A stretch of 23,883 nucleotides of DNA. Source: JACOND01 sp051011135 (lineage in GTDB: Bacteria > Bdellovibrionota > Bdellovibrionia > Bdellovibrionales > UBA1609). The stretch covers positions 1 through 23,883 of the forward strand of contig JBPCUO010000010.1 in the NCBI GenBank assembly GCA_051011135.1, in the 5' to 3' direction. Below, piece by piece: positions 14,590 to 22,626 of the stretch. The stretch's first letter is position 1; the number at the start of each line of letters is the position of its first letter. The position numbers and the translations under genes are program-made. Under the pieces are notes generated by a model. It did no database searches. It was not told the DNA's origin and saw nothing but the letters and a program-made list of their open reading frames with translations.

Positions 14590-14634
14590 TAAGCCATTGA
14601 ATTTTTTTTAAAAAAGGTGGTATAGGATAAATCA

Positions 14635-16269
14635 ATGAAGAAAAGCATCTTTAGATTTAAATACCTGTTATTTTGTGTGGTTTTTTTAGGGTTCGCAGAG
14701 GGAGTCAAAGCAGACAAAGGAACAATTTGGAAAAGTCTACCTATTCAACATGAGGGAAGAGTTAAGCCTTTTGATACCTTTTCTCGTGAAACTTTAAGAA
14801 CAGTTTATGGAAAAGAATCTTTTCAAAAAAGAGATGCTGTCGATGTCATTTTATCTTGGCTTATCATTCCTGACTATTGGGAAACGACTCCGTTTATTCA
14901 AATAGAACAAGGAGATTTAAAAAAATCTTTAGGTTTGAAACAAACAGCAAAAAGATTCTCTCCTCGAGAATTAAAAACCAATCAAAAATTTATTTTACAA
15001 ATTGGAGAACTTCAATCTTTAAGACAAAAAGAGGCGGATTTGGATTCTTATTTTAAAAATTTAGAAAAAGTAGAAATACGCTTAAGGTTGTATGAATCCG
15101 TTAAAAGCTCTTGGCTTTTGAGATTGCTTCCTAAAGAAGGTCAAAGCCAATGGCTGGCACCTTTTGAGATGGATAAAAAATCTCTTAAAAAATTTCAAAA
15201 TATTTTAAATAGTTATGTGGATCTTATTTCAAAAGATTTTCGAGAAAAAGAAAAATCTATAGAAAATTTAAAAAACTCTATGGAAGAATTTAAACAGTTT
15301 GCTTTTGGTAAGAATAAAAACAATTGGTATCAAGAAAGAAAAATCAAACTAGAAATTTTTTATAATCAATTGAAGCCTTTTCAAGTGGCCACTTTTTTCT
15401 ATTTATTATTTCTTTTGTTTGTTTCTGTTTTGTCTTTTACAAAACGATGGTCTCTTATGAAGTGGCTTTTGCCTTTAGTAGGGTTTGGATTTTTAAGTCA
15501 TAGCCTAGGTCTTTTTTTAAGATCTTATATCATGTCTCGTCCTCCTGTTTCTAATATGTACGAAACTGTTGTTTGGGTTCCTTGGGTGGCTTTAGTGGTA
15601 GGATTTATTTTTTATTTAAAAAAATCTCAATTAGTTTTTATAGCCAGTGTTATCCTTGCCTGCTTTTGTCTTTTTTTAGTGAACACAGCTCCTCATATTT
15701 TAGATAGTCGTTTGCAACCTTTGGAAGCTGTTTTGAGATCTTCTTTTTGGTTAAGCACCCATGTTTTAATTATTACCATGAGTTATTCCTTCTTTTTTCT
15801 GGCTTTTGTTTTAGGGGATATGGGATTGATAGATTTTATTTTCCGTAAAAAAAATAAATTAGATTTTATTAAAAAAAATTCTCTAACGATTTATCGTTGT
15901 ATTCAATGGGGAGTGATTTTACTGGCAGCAGGAACCATTTTAGGAGGTATCTGGGCTGATTACTCTTGGGGGCGATTTTGGGGATGGGATCCAAAAGAAT
16001 CTTGGGCTTTGATTAGCTTATTAGGGTATCTTGCTTTGCTTCATGGGCGTTTTGTGGGTTGGATCCGAGATTTATCTCTTTTTATATCTGCAGTTTTGAT
16101 GTTTTTTCTTGTAGTGATGGCTTGGTATGGAGTGAATTTTATACTTGGAAAGGGCTTGCATTCCTATGGTTTTGGATCGGGTGGATGGGAGTATGTTTTG
16201 GGATTTTTTACCCTACATATCATTTTTTGTGGAATAGCTGCTTTTCAAAATTTTAAAAGCTCTCACTGA
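14635..16269 (+). CDS. ccsA: Cytochrome c biogenesis protein CcsA (ResC) with periplasmic N-terminal domain
   Basis: CcsA is the heme-handling membrane partner of ResB. The 544 residues start with a signal or anchor helix (8-22). A periplasmic domain of about 220 residues follows. It opens with HEGRVKPFDTFSRE, a block often seen in fused or extended CcsA proteins, and is rich in Lys/Glu helices at 140-245. The CcsA membrane domain follows from about 250. It includes SRPPVSNMYETVVW (301-314), the heme-binding WWD motif WADYSWGRFWGWDPKE (440-455) and candidate axial histidines near 289, 376, 470 and 509. The ATG has AGGA 7 nt upstream. The gene lies between resB and actA on the same strand. Confidence 0.94.
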   Translation: MKKSIFRFKYLLFCVVFLGFAEGVKADKGTIWKSLPIQHEGRVKPFDTFSRETLRTVYGKESFQKRDAVDVILSWLIIPDYWETTPFIQIEQGDLKKSLGLKQTAKRFSPRELKTNQKFILQIGELQSLRQKEADLDSYFKNLEKVEIRLRLYESVKSSWLLRLLPKEGQSQWLAPFEMDKKSLKKFQNILNSYVDLISKDFREKEKSIENLKNSMEEFKQFAFGKNKNNWYQERKIKLEIFYNQLKPFQVATFFYLLFLLFVSVLSFTKRWSLMKWLLPLVGFGFLSHSLGLFLRSYIMSRPPVSNMYETVVWVPWVALVVGFIFYLKKSQLVFIASVILACFCLFLVNTAPHILDSRLQPLEAVLRSSFWLSTHVLIITMSYSFFFLAFVLGDMGLIDFIFRKKNKLDFIKKNSLTIYRCIQWGVILLAAGTILGGIWADYSWGRFWGWDPKESWALISLLGYLALLHGRFVGWIRDLSLFISAVLMFFLVVMAWYGVNFILGKGLHSYGFGSGGWEYVLGFFTLHIIFCGIAAFQNFKSSH

Positions 16270-16331
16270 AAGTCCTACTTATAAAAAATCTAAGATTTAT
16301 CATTGCCATTTTTAGAACTATCAAGTAACCC

Positions 16332-16360
16332 TTTTCCTAATAGGAATTTTTGGATTTAAT
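16332..16360 (+). promoter_or_regulatory. Candidate promoter of the act operon
   Basis: TTTAAT (16355-16360, 5/6) ends 6 nt before the actA ATG. TTTTCC (16332-16337, 3/6) lies 17 nt upstream and is weak. No Shine-Dalgarno sequence precedes actA at normal spacing, so a leaderless start is possible. The dyad at 16334-16346 overlaps this element. Confidence 0.3.
16334..16346. repeat. Palindrome TTCCTA-A-TAGGAA before the act operon
   Basis: A perfect 6-bp inverted repeat around a single A lies 20 nt upstream of the actA ATG, in the 97-nt gap after ccsA. The one-base centre rules out a good hairpin, so a protein-binding dyad is more plausible. It overlaps the position of a possible -35 for the TTTAAT hexamer at 16355-16360. 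Confidence 0.35.
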
Positions 16361-16366
16361 TTTGAA

Positions 16367-16954
16367 ATGCAAGATATATTGAAAAAAAAACTAACAGGTG
16401 CTGTTGCTTTGATATGCTTTTTTAGCTTTGTAGCCCTGTTTATTTATTTGATAACAAATAATAAAATCAGTTTATTTTATAATGATGGTTATCAACCGGA
16501 TCAACCCATTCCTTTTTCTCATAAACTTCATGCTGGTCAGTATAAGATTGATTGTCTTTACTGCCATACAGGTGTTGAATCAACTCGTCACTCTACCATT
16601 CCTAGTTTAAATGTGTGCATGAATTGTCATAGAACGGTAAAAACAAATAGTCCTTGGATTAAAAAACTTTCTGAAGCTTTTAATGAGGGAAAAAGCGTGG
16701 CTTGGGAAAAGGTTCATCTTCTTCCTGATTTTGTGAAATTTTCTCATTTTCATCATATTAAAGCAGGTAAGGCATGTACAACTTGTCATGGCCCTGTTGA
16801 AAATCAAGATAAAATTTCGCAATATAAAAACTTATCTATGGGTTGGTGTGTGAATTGTCATCGTCAATCTCCAGAGGATGGGAAGATGTTAAAAGATCTT
16901 AAAACAAAGGGTCATCATCAGGCTCCTATTAACTGTACGACTTGTCATTATTAA
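16367..16954 (+). CDS. actA: ActA, pentaheme cytochrome c subunit of alternative complex III
   Basis: Alternative complex III oxidises membrane quinol and passes electrons to a c-type cytochrome or oxidase, replacing the bc1 complex. ActA is its multiheme subunit. The 195 residues have an N-terminal membrane anchor (about 10-30) and five heme c motifs: CLYCH (63-67), CMNCH (84-88), CTTCH (137-141), CVNCH (161-165) and CTTCH (190-194). Further His residues (for example 51, 54, 127, 129 and 130) may be axial ligands. FSHKLHAG and KFSHFHH are typical of multiheme c proteins with this fold. The gene leads the actABCDEF run; the actB ATG follows 11 nt after the stop. The ribosome-binding site is poor. 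Confidence 0.94.
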   Translation: MQDILKKKLTGAVALICFFSFVALFIYLITNNKISLFYNDGYQPDQPIPFSHKLHAGQYKIDCLYCHTGVESTRHSTIPSLNVCMNCHRTVKTNSPWIKKLSEAFNEGKSVAWEKVHLLPDFVKFSHFHHIKAGKACTTCHGPVENQDKISQYKNLSMGWCVNCHRQSPEDGKMLKDLKTKGHHQAPINCTTCHY

Positions 16955-16965
16955 GGAATAAAAAA

Positions 16966-19965
16966 ATGGATAAAAATAAATATTGGATTAATTTAAAAGA
17001 CCTTTCAGGAGATAAGGATTTTAAAAAATCTTTGAAAGATGAATTTATATCTCCTTTACCTTCTTTAGAAGAGGTCAGTTCTTCTCGTCGTGAATTTTTA
17101 CAAATCATGGGTGCTGGCTTGGCGCTCACAACAACAGCGTGCTTGAGACGACCTACAGAAAAAATTGTTCCTTATGTTCATCGTCCAGAAGATATCGTTC
17201 CGGGTGAAGCCAATTACTATGCTTCTTCTTATAATGATGGAGGTGAGGGTTTTTCTATTTTAGTAAAAACAAGAGAGGCTCGTCCTATTAAAATTGAACC
17301 TAATTCAGAATCAAAATTGTTAAATTTTAGAGGTCTATCACCAAGAGCTCACGCTCATATCTTGAGTCTCTATGATCCTGAGAGAATAAAAGGACCTCAA
17401 CAAAATCTTTTCAATGATAAAAAAACAAATAAAGAAACTATTAATATTTCTTATGAAAAGCTAGATCAAGATGTCGTTAAAGAAATGAAAAAAGGAAAAG
17501 TCGCTCTACTAACTTCTCGATTACCTTCTCCTTCTGTTCAAAGATTAATTTCAAAATTTAAAAAAGTTTTTAAAGCGAATCATTATGTTTGGGATCCTAT
17601 TTCTATGGAGGATCTGGCAAAAGCACAAAAGTTATCTTATGGATCTTCTTTTCTTCCTAGTTATAATTTTTCTAAAGCGAGATTTATACTAGCTTTAAAT
17701 TGTGATTTTTTAGGAACTTATTTATCGCCTACAGAGTTTCAAAAACAATTTGCAAAAACTCGTCGCCCTAGTCAAAACATGAGTCGTTTAGTTGTTTTAG
17801 AATCTTTGATGAGTTTAACAGGCTCTAATGCTGACGAAAGATACCGTTTAAATCCCGAGGATCAAATGTCGCTTCTGACAGCTCTTGTTCATTCTCTTTC
17901 TCAAAGAGGGTCGATTGTTCTGCCTTCAAAACTGCAAAAACTTGTAAGCAGTTATCGAGCCTCTTGGTCTCGTTTAAAAATTCCAGCGACTAAAATAGAA
18001 GAGTGGTCTTATCAATTAGGGCGTAACAAAGGAAGATCTTTAGTGCTTGCTGGAGGGCTTCGTTCTCAAACAAAAAAGGCTCTGGAAATTTATGGATTGA
18101 TGAATTTTTTAAATTCAGCATTAAAAAATGATGGAGTTACTGTTAATTACTTACAACACTATCCTTATTCTTTTGGTTCTTATTCTCAAATGAGAAAATT
18201 AATTTCTGATTTAAACAGAGGTCGAATTAAAACAGTGATTATTCATAAATTAAATCCTATTTACTCTTACCCTGAAAAAGAAAAATTATTAGCTGCTTTA
18301 AACAAAGCTCGTCAGGTCATTTACACAGGAGCAAGCGTGGATGAAACAGGTTTTCATTCCGATTATGTTATGCCCGATCATCATGATTTAGAAAAGTGGA
18401 GTGATTGGGAATTTAAAAAAGGAGTTTTTACTATACAGCAACCTACAATACAACCTCTCTATCAAACCAGAGCTTTTGAAGATAGTTTGTTAAGTTGGAT
18501 CAGACTTTCTAAAAGAGAAATCAATGTTGCTAAAAACTTTTATGAATATGTTAAATCTTATTGGATGACTCGAAGAGGCACCTCTTTTTGGAATTCTTTT
18601 TTGAAAAAAGGAATTTTTGGATCTCAACGAGTTCTCGCTTCTGCTCCAAGATCTTTTAAAGTTTCCAATTGGAATTTTAAAAATTATAGAAAATCAAAAG
18701 GGGATTATACTTTAACTCTTTACGAAACCTCTGCTTTAAAGGAAGGAAATTTAGCCAATGTAGCTTGGCTTCAAGAATTTCCAGATCCTATTACAAAAAT
18801 ATGTTGGGATAATTATCTTTGTGTCAGTCCTGCAATGGCTTTAAAAGAATCTTTAAAAGAGGGAGAGGTTATCATGATTTCTTCTCGTGGAAAAAAAGTG
18901 AAAGCTCCTGTCCATATACAACCTGGGCAAGATGATCGAACCTTGGCTTTAGCAATAGGTTATGGTCATGACAAAACAGGTGTTGTGGCAAATCAAGTGG
19001 GAGTGAATGCTTATCCTTTAGCCGATCAACATGTTTTTTCTGGTTTAGATGTTTCTTTTCAAAAAACAGGAGAGTTTAAATCTCTTGCAAATGTCCAGTC
19101 TCATCATTCTATGGAAGGAAGAGATATTATTATGGAAACAACTCTAAAAGAATTCAAAAAAGATTCTTCTTCAGGGCTCCATAAACATCATAAAGTCCCA
19201 AGTCTTTGGCCAAAGCATAAGTATAAAGGTCATAAGTGGGGAATGGTTATTGATTTAAACAGTTGCAATGGTTGTGGAACTTGTATGATTGCTTGCCAGT
19301 CAGAAAATAACATTCCTACTGTTGGAAAAAAATATGTTTTAGAAGGTCGTGAAATGCATTGGATCAGTGTGGATCGTTATTATAAAGGAACAGCAGAAGA
19401 TCCTTTAGCAGTTCATCAACCAAGGGTTTGCATGCATTGTGATAATGCTCCTTGTGAAACTGTTTGTCCTGTGATGGCAACAGTTCATAGTGATGAAGGA
19501 ACTAACGATATGATTTATAATCGTTGTGTTGGAACTCGTTACTGTTCTAATAATTGCCCTTATAAAGTGAGACGATTTAACTGGTTTAATTATGAAAAAA
19601 ATTTCAAAGAGCCTCTTAATCTGGCTTTAAATCCTGATGTGACAGTTCGTTCTCGAGGTGTGATGGAAAAATGTACTTTTTGTATTCAAAGAGTTCAGGA
19701 AGGAAAAGCTCAAGCGAAAAAAGAAAATCGTTCTTTAAAAGATGGAGAAATAAAAACAGCTTGTCAGCAATCTTGCCCTGCCGATGCGATTGTTTTTGGA
19801 GACTTAAATGATCCTCAATCAAAAGTGAGCCAGGCTTTTAAAGCTCAAAACAGTTATGCTTTATTAGACGAGATGTTAAACACAAAACCATCTGTCAAAT
19901 ATCAAACCAAAATTCGTAATATTAAAAAACCTCTTTCCAGTTCCAAAAAAGGAGGCCATCACTAA
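16966..19965 (+). CDS. actB: ActB, molybdopterin-like and iron-sulfur subunit of alternative complex III
   Basis: A 999-residue fusion as in other ActB proteins. A twin-arginine export motif SRREFLQIMGAG (Arg41-Arg42) leads to TTTAC with Cys59, a possible lipidation or processing site. The long middle (about 70-740) resembles a molybdopterin oxidoreductase large subunit; in this family it is known to lack the cofactor. The C-terminal ferredoxin domain carries four cysteine clusters: CNGCGTCMIAC (from 767), CMHCDNAPCETVCP (from 822), CVGTRYCSNNCP (from 854) and CTFC (903) with CQQSCP (933). This fits three 4Fe-4S and one 3Fe-4S centre. The ATG at 16966 has AAGGA 8 nt upstream; a TTG at 16942 overlaps the end of actA and is rejected. 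Confidence 0.96.
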   Translation: MDKNKYWINLKDLSGDKDFKKSLKDEFISPLPSLEEVSSSRREFLQIMGAGLALTTTACLRRPTEKIVPYVHRPEDIVPGEANYYASSYNDGGEGFSILVKTREARPIKIEPNSESKLLNFRGLSPRAHAHILSLYDPERIKGPQQNLFNDKKTNKETINISYEKLDQDVVKEMKKGKVALLTSRLPSPSVQRLISKFKKVFKANHYVWDPISMEDLAKAQKLSYGSSFLPSYNFSKARFILALNCDFLGTYLSPTEFQKQFAKTRRPSQNMSRLVVLESLMSLTGSNADERYRLNPEDQMSLLTALVHSLSQRGSIVLPSKLQKLVSSYRASWSRLKIPATKIEEWSYQLGRNKGRSLVLAGGLRSQTKKALEIYGLMNFLNSALKNDGVTVNYLQHYPYSFGSYSQMRKLISDLNRGRIKTVIIHKLNPIYSYPEKEKLLAALNKARQVIYTGASVDETGFHSDYVMPDHHDLEKWSDWEFKKGVFTIQQPTIQPLYQTRAFEDSLLSWIRLSKREINVAKNFYEYVKSYWMTRRGTSFWNSFLKKGIFGSQRVLASAPRSFKVSNWNFKNYRKSKGDYTLTLYETSALKEGNLANVAWLQEFPDPITKICWDNYLCVSPAMALKESLKEGEVIMISSRGKKVKAPVHIQPGQDDRTLALAIGYGHDKTGVVANQVGVNAYPLADQHVFSGLDVSFQKTGEFKSLANVQSHHSMEGRDIIMETTLKEFKKDSSSGLHKHHKVPSLWPKHKYKGHKWGMVIDLNSCNGCGTCMIACQSENNIPTVGKKYVLEGREMHWISVDRYYKGTAEDPLAVHQPRVCMHCDNAPCETVCPVMATVHSDEGTNDMIYNRCVGTRYCSNNCPYKVRRFNWFNYEKNFKEPLNLALNPDVTVRSRGVMEKCTFCIQRVQEGKAQAKKENRSLKDGEIKTACQQSCPADAIVFGDLNDPQSKVSQAFKAQNSYALLDEMLNTKPSVKYQTKIRNIKKPLSSSKKGGHH

Positions 19966-21315
19966 ATGAAAAGAGAACCTTTAGTTCTGGGTCGCAAATC
20001 TCTTAAAAAAGTTACAGAGGATGTGTCTCAATTAGTAGAAACAGTTCCGGGATTTAAATTTTTTGGATTTCTTATTTCTGTTAAAATTTTATTTCTTTTT
20101 TATATTGGAGTTCTAGCCACTATTGTTACCGTTGGTATGGGGCTTATGGGTGTGAATCATCCTGTTGCTTGGGGAACGGATATTATTACTTTTGTGTTTT
20201 GGATTGGTATTGGCCATGCGGGAACGCTCATCTCTGCTATTTTATTTTTATTTCGTCAAAAATGGAGAACTTCTATTGCTAGGACTGCTGAGGCTATGAC
20301 AGTTTTTGCTGTGTTAACAGCGGCTGTATTTCCTGTGTTACATCTAGGCCGTCCTTGGTTTTTTTATTGGTTTTTACCTTATCCTAATCAAAGAGGATCT
20401 CTTTGGATTAATTTTCGATCTCCTTTAACTTGGGATGTCTTTGCGATTTCAACTTATGCTTTAGTGTCTTTATTATTTTGGTATGTAGGGATGGTTCCTG
20501 ATTTAGCAACTTTAAGAGATAGAGCTAAACACAAAATTCGTAGATTTTTTTATGGATCTTTATCTCTGGGTTGGAGAGGGACAGGTCGCAATTGGAGTCA
20601 TTATGAAATGGTGTATTTATTATTAGCCGGTCTTTCGACTCCTTTGGTGCTTTCTGTTCATAGTATAGTTTCTTTTGATTTTGCAACATCAGGTCTACCA
20701 GGTTGGCATGCTACTATTTTTCCTCCTTATTTTGTGGCAGGAGCTATTTTTTCAGGTTTTGCCATGGTGGTCACTTTAATGTGTTTAGTAAGAGCTTTTA
20801 TCCCTAAATTTAAAGATTACATCACTTTAAATCATATGGAGAATATGAATAAGATCATTATGCTAACAGGTTTGTTAGTGGGATATGCCTATGCTTCTGA
20901 ATTTTTTATGGCATGGTATTCTGGCTCTTCTTATGAGCAATATGCTTTTTTAAATAGAGCTTTTGGTCCTTACTGGTGGTCTTATTGGATTATGGTGTCT
21001 TGTAATGTGGTTATTCCTCAATTGTTTTGGTTTCGTTGGGTGAGAAGAAATATAAAAACTATGTTTGTTATTTCTATTCTTGTGAATATTGGAATGTGGT
21101 TTGAAAGATATGTGATCATTGTAACTTCTTTACATAGAGATTTCTTACCTGCTAACTGGGGTTTATTTAAAATGACCTTTTTTGATTTTGGAGCTTTATT
21201 TGGAAGTTTTGGAATGTTTTTATTTTTATTTCTTATTTATATTCGTACTTTACCAGCAATCTCTATTGCTGAAATGAAACCTGTTTTAAATGTTGGAAAA
21301 GGAGATTCGCATTGA
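19966..21315 (+). CDS. actC: ActC, NrfD-like quinol-binding membrane subunit
   Basis: A 449-residue polytopic membrane protein of the NrfD/HybB type, with about ten hydrophobic spans, that forms the membrane quinol site of alternative complex III next to ActB. Recognisable blocks are HPVAWGTDIITFVFWIGIGHAGTLIS (by position about 65-90), FPVLHLGRPWFFYW (122-135) and VLSVHSIVSFDFA followed by PGWHATIFPPYF (227-256). A C-terminal WFERYVIIV helix follows. The ATG directly abuts the actB stop, and its GGAGG lies 10 nt upstream inside actB, so expression is coupled. The gene is followed by an overlapping actD. Confidence 0.95.
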   Translation: MKREPLVLGRKSLKKVTEDVSQLVETVPGFKFFGFLISVKILFLFYIGVLATIVTVGMGLMGVNHPVAWGTDIITFVFWIGIGHAGTLISAILFLFRQKWRTSIARTAEAMTVFAVLTAAVFPVLHLGRPWFFYWFLPYPNQRGSLWINFRSPLTWDVFAISTYALVSLLFWYVGMVPDLATLRDRAKHKIRRFFYGSLSLGWRGTGRNWSHYEMVYLLLAGLSTPLVLSVHSIVSFDFATSGLPGWHATIFPPYFVAGAIFSGFAMVVTLMCLVRAFIPKFKDYITLNHMENMNKIIMLTGLLVGYAYASEFFMAWYSGSSYEQYAFLNRAFGPYWWSYWIMVSCNVVIPQLFWFRWVRRNIKTMFVISILVNIGMWFERYVIIVTSLHRDFLPANWGLFKMTFFDFGALFGSFGMFLFLFLIYIRTLPAISIAEMKPVLNVGKGDSH

Positions 21316-22025
21316 AAACAATAAAAGGATTTAAATTTTTGAAATCAGCCCAATTTTTTGCTCAAAAAGCTTTTTATTTTTTTGAAGCTCTCTTTGGAAA
21401 AGTTTTTATAAAACTAAAAATAGTCTATATGAAAAACCTTCCTTATTTTCAAGATCGACTTGAAAAAGCTTTAACAAAATTAAAAAACTTTCGCATGAAA
21501 GATCTTTCTAATTATAAAGCTCAGCAAGGTGTTGCTGGTCTTTGGGAAGATGAAGAAGCTTTTTTAGTTGCTGTTCGACAAGCTCGTAAAAGAAAAATAA
21601 AAAATGTCATTACGATTACTCCTTATCCTGTTCATGGATTGGAAGAGGCTTCGGGAACTCCTCGATCTTGGATTCCTTGGGTGACTTTTACTTTTGGTTT
21701 ATTAGGTTGTCTTTTTGGTTTATGGTTTACTTGGTGGACTTCAGCAGTAGATTGGCCTGTTATTATAGGTGGAAAGCCTCATTGGTCTTTGGCTGCTTTT
21801 ATTCCTGTTATTTTTGAATTAACTATTTTATTTGCGGCTTTAAGTTCCATTGCCGCTTTATTTTATGTTTGTGGACTTCCTCATATCGAACCTCCTGTTA
21901 TAGACCCTGGGTTATCTTCTCATAAATTTGGTATTTTTATCCCTGAAGGCACAAAAAAAATAAAAGATATAAAACCCGTAATTGAAAGTTTAAAACCTAA
22001 AAAAATATTGGAGACAGAATTTTAA
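21312..22025 (+). CDS. actD: ActD, DUF3341 subunit with a long basic N-terminal extension
   Basis: ActD is a two-helix membrane subunit of alternative complex III. The DUF3341 part starts at GVAGLWEDEEAFLVAVRQARK (by position 73-93). It has KNVITITPYPVHGLEE, two membrane helices (about 121-142 and 159-186) and PHIEPPVIDP after them. Of the 237 residues the first 70 or so precede the family core. They are basic and aromatic, with a short internal repeat (MKNLPYF at 40, MKDLSNY at 62). The start is TTG at 21312, overlapping the actC stop by 4 nt, with AAAAGGAG 7 nt upstream. Later ATGs at 21429 and 21495 lack ribosome-binding sites, so the long form is preferred. Confidence 0.88.
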   Translation: MKTIKGFKFLKSAQFFAQKAFYFFEALFGKVFIKLKIVYMKNLPYFQDRLEKALTKLKNFRMKDLSNYKAQQGVAGLWEDEEAFLVAVRQARKRKIKNVITITPYPVHGLEEASGTPRSWIPWVTFTFGLLGCLFGLWFTWWTSAVDWPVIIGGKPHWSLAAFIPVIFELTILFAALSSIAALFYVCGLPHIEPPVIDPGLSSHKFGIFIPEGTKKIKDIKPVIESLKPKKILETEF

Positions 22026-22026
22026 C

Positions 22027-22623
22027 ATGAAATTGATCACCCTTTTTATTTCTATTATTTACCTCGTGTCTTGCACTTGTTCCGGAGGGAAAAACCGCAC
22101 CGACTCAGAGTATATGTTAGACATGATGAAACAAAGATCTATTAAAGCTCAAGAAGGAACCGATGAGGGAAAAATGTTAATGAGACTTCCTCCAGAGGGG
22201 ACTCGCGCTAGAAATAGAAGTTATTATCCTTTTCCTAAAAAGCCTTTAGCGGCAGATCAATTAAAAAATCCTGTCAAACTTACTCCAGAAGTTTTTTCTA
22301 AAGGACAAAAGCATTATGAAAAATACTGCATTTATTGTCATGGAACCAGTGGAGATGCTCAACAAGGAGCAACGGTTGCTCCTAAAATGGTGATCAAGCC
22401 TTTATCTTTATTAACAGATAAAGCCAGATCTTATAGCGATGGTAGGATTTATCATATTATTTATAATGGTCAGGGGTTGATGGGATCTTATCGAGCTCAG
22501 CTAACAACTTCAGATCAAGTTTCAATGAGTCACTATATAAAAGGCCAAGGGGAGCCGAGATACAAAGGGTCTGAAAATATTTGGGCTTTAGTTCATTATG
22601 TGAGATCTTTGCAAAGGAATTAG
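22027..22623 (+). CDS. actE: ActE, monoheme cytochrome c lipoprotein
   Basis: This is the monoheme c subunit of alternative complex III and the likely exit point for electrons. The 198 residues start with a lipoprotein signal ending in YLVSC (Cys16), so the protein should be anchored by lipid. MLDMMKQ and LPPEGTRAR follow, as in other ActE proteins. The single heme motif is CIYCHG (Cys101, Cys104, His105), and Met152 in GLMGSY is the likely sixth ligand. The C-terminal helix IWALVHYVRSLQ is the usual cytochrome c end. The ATG follows the actD stop by 1 nt and the GGAG upstream is about 12 nt away, so coupling is likely. Confidence 0.94.
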   Translation: MKLITLFISIIYLVSCTCSGGKNRTDSEYMLDMMKQRSIKAQEGTDEGKMLMRLPPEGTRARNRSYYPFPKKPLAADQLKNPVKLTPEVFSKGQKHYEKYCIYCHGTSGDAQQGATVAPKMVIKPLSLLTDKARSYSDGRIYHIIYNGQGLMGSYRAQLTTSDQVSMSHYIKGQGEPRYKGSENIWALVHYVRSLQRN

Positions 22624-22626
22624 ATT

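Noticed and set aside
14597..14626. TTGAAT and TATAGG as a separate promoter for ccsA
   Set aside because: The spacer is 18 nt with weak matches, and a normal AGGA site at correct spacing supports simple read-through from resB.
16286..16310. AT-rich inverted repeat AAATCT/AGATTT after ccsA as a terminator
   Set aside because: The loop would be a single base and the stem is A/T only, with no T-run, so it is not a credible terminator.
16942..16965. TTG start adding 8 residues to ActB
   Set aside because: It lies within the last codons of actA and has no ribosome-binding site, while the ATG at 16966 has AAGGA at ideal spacing.
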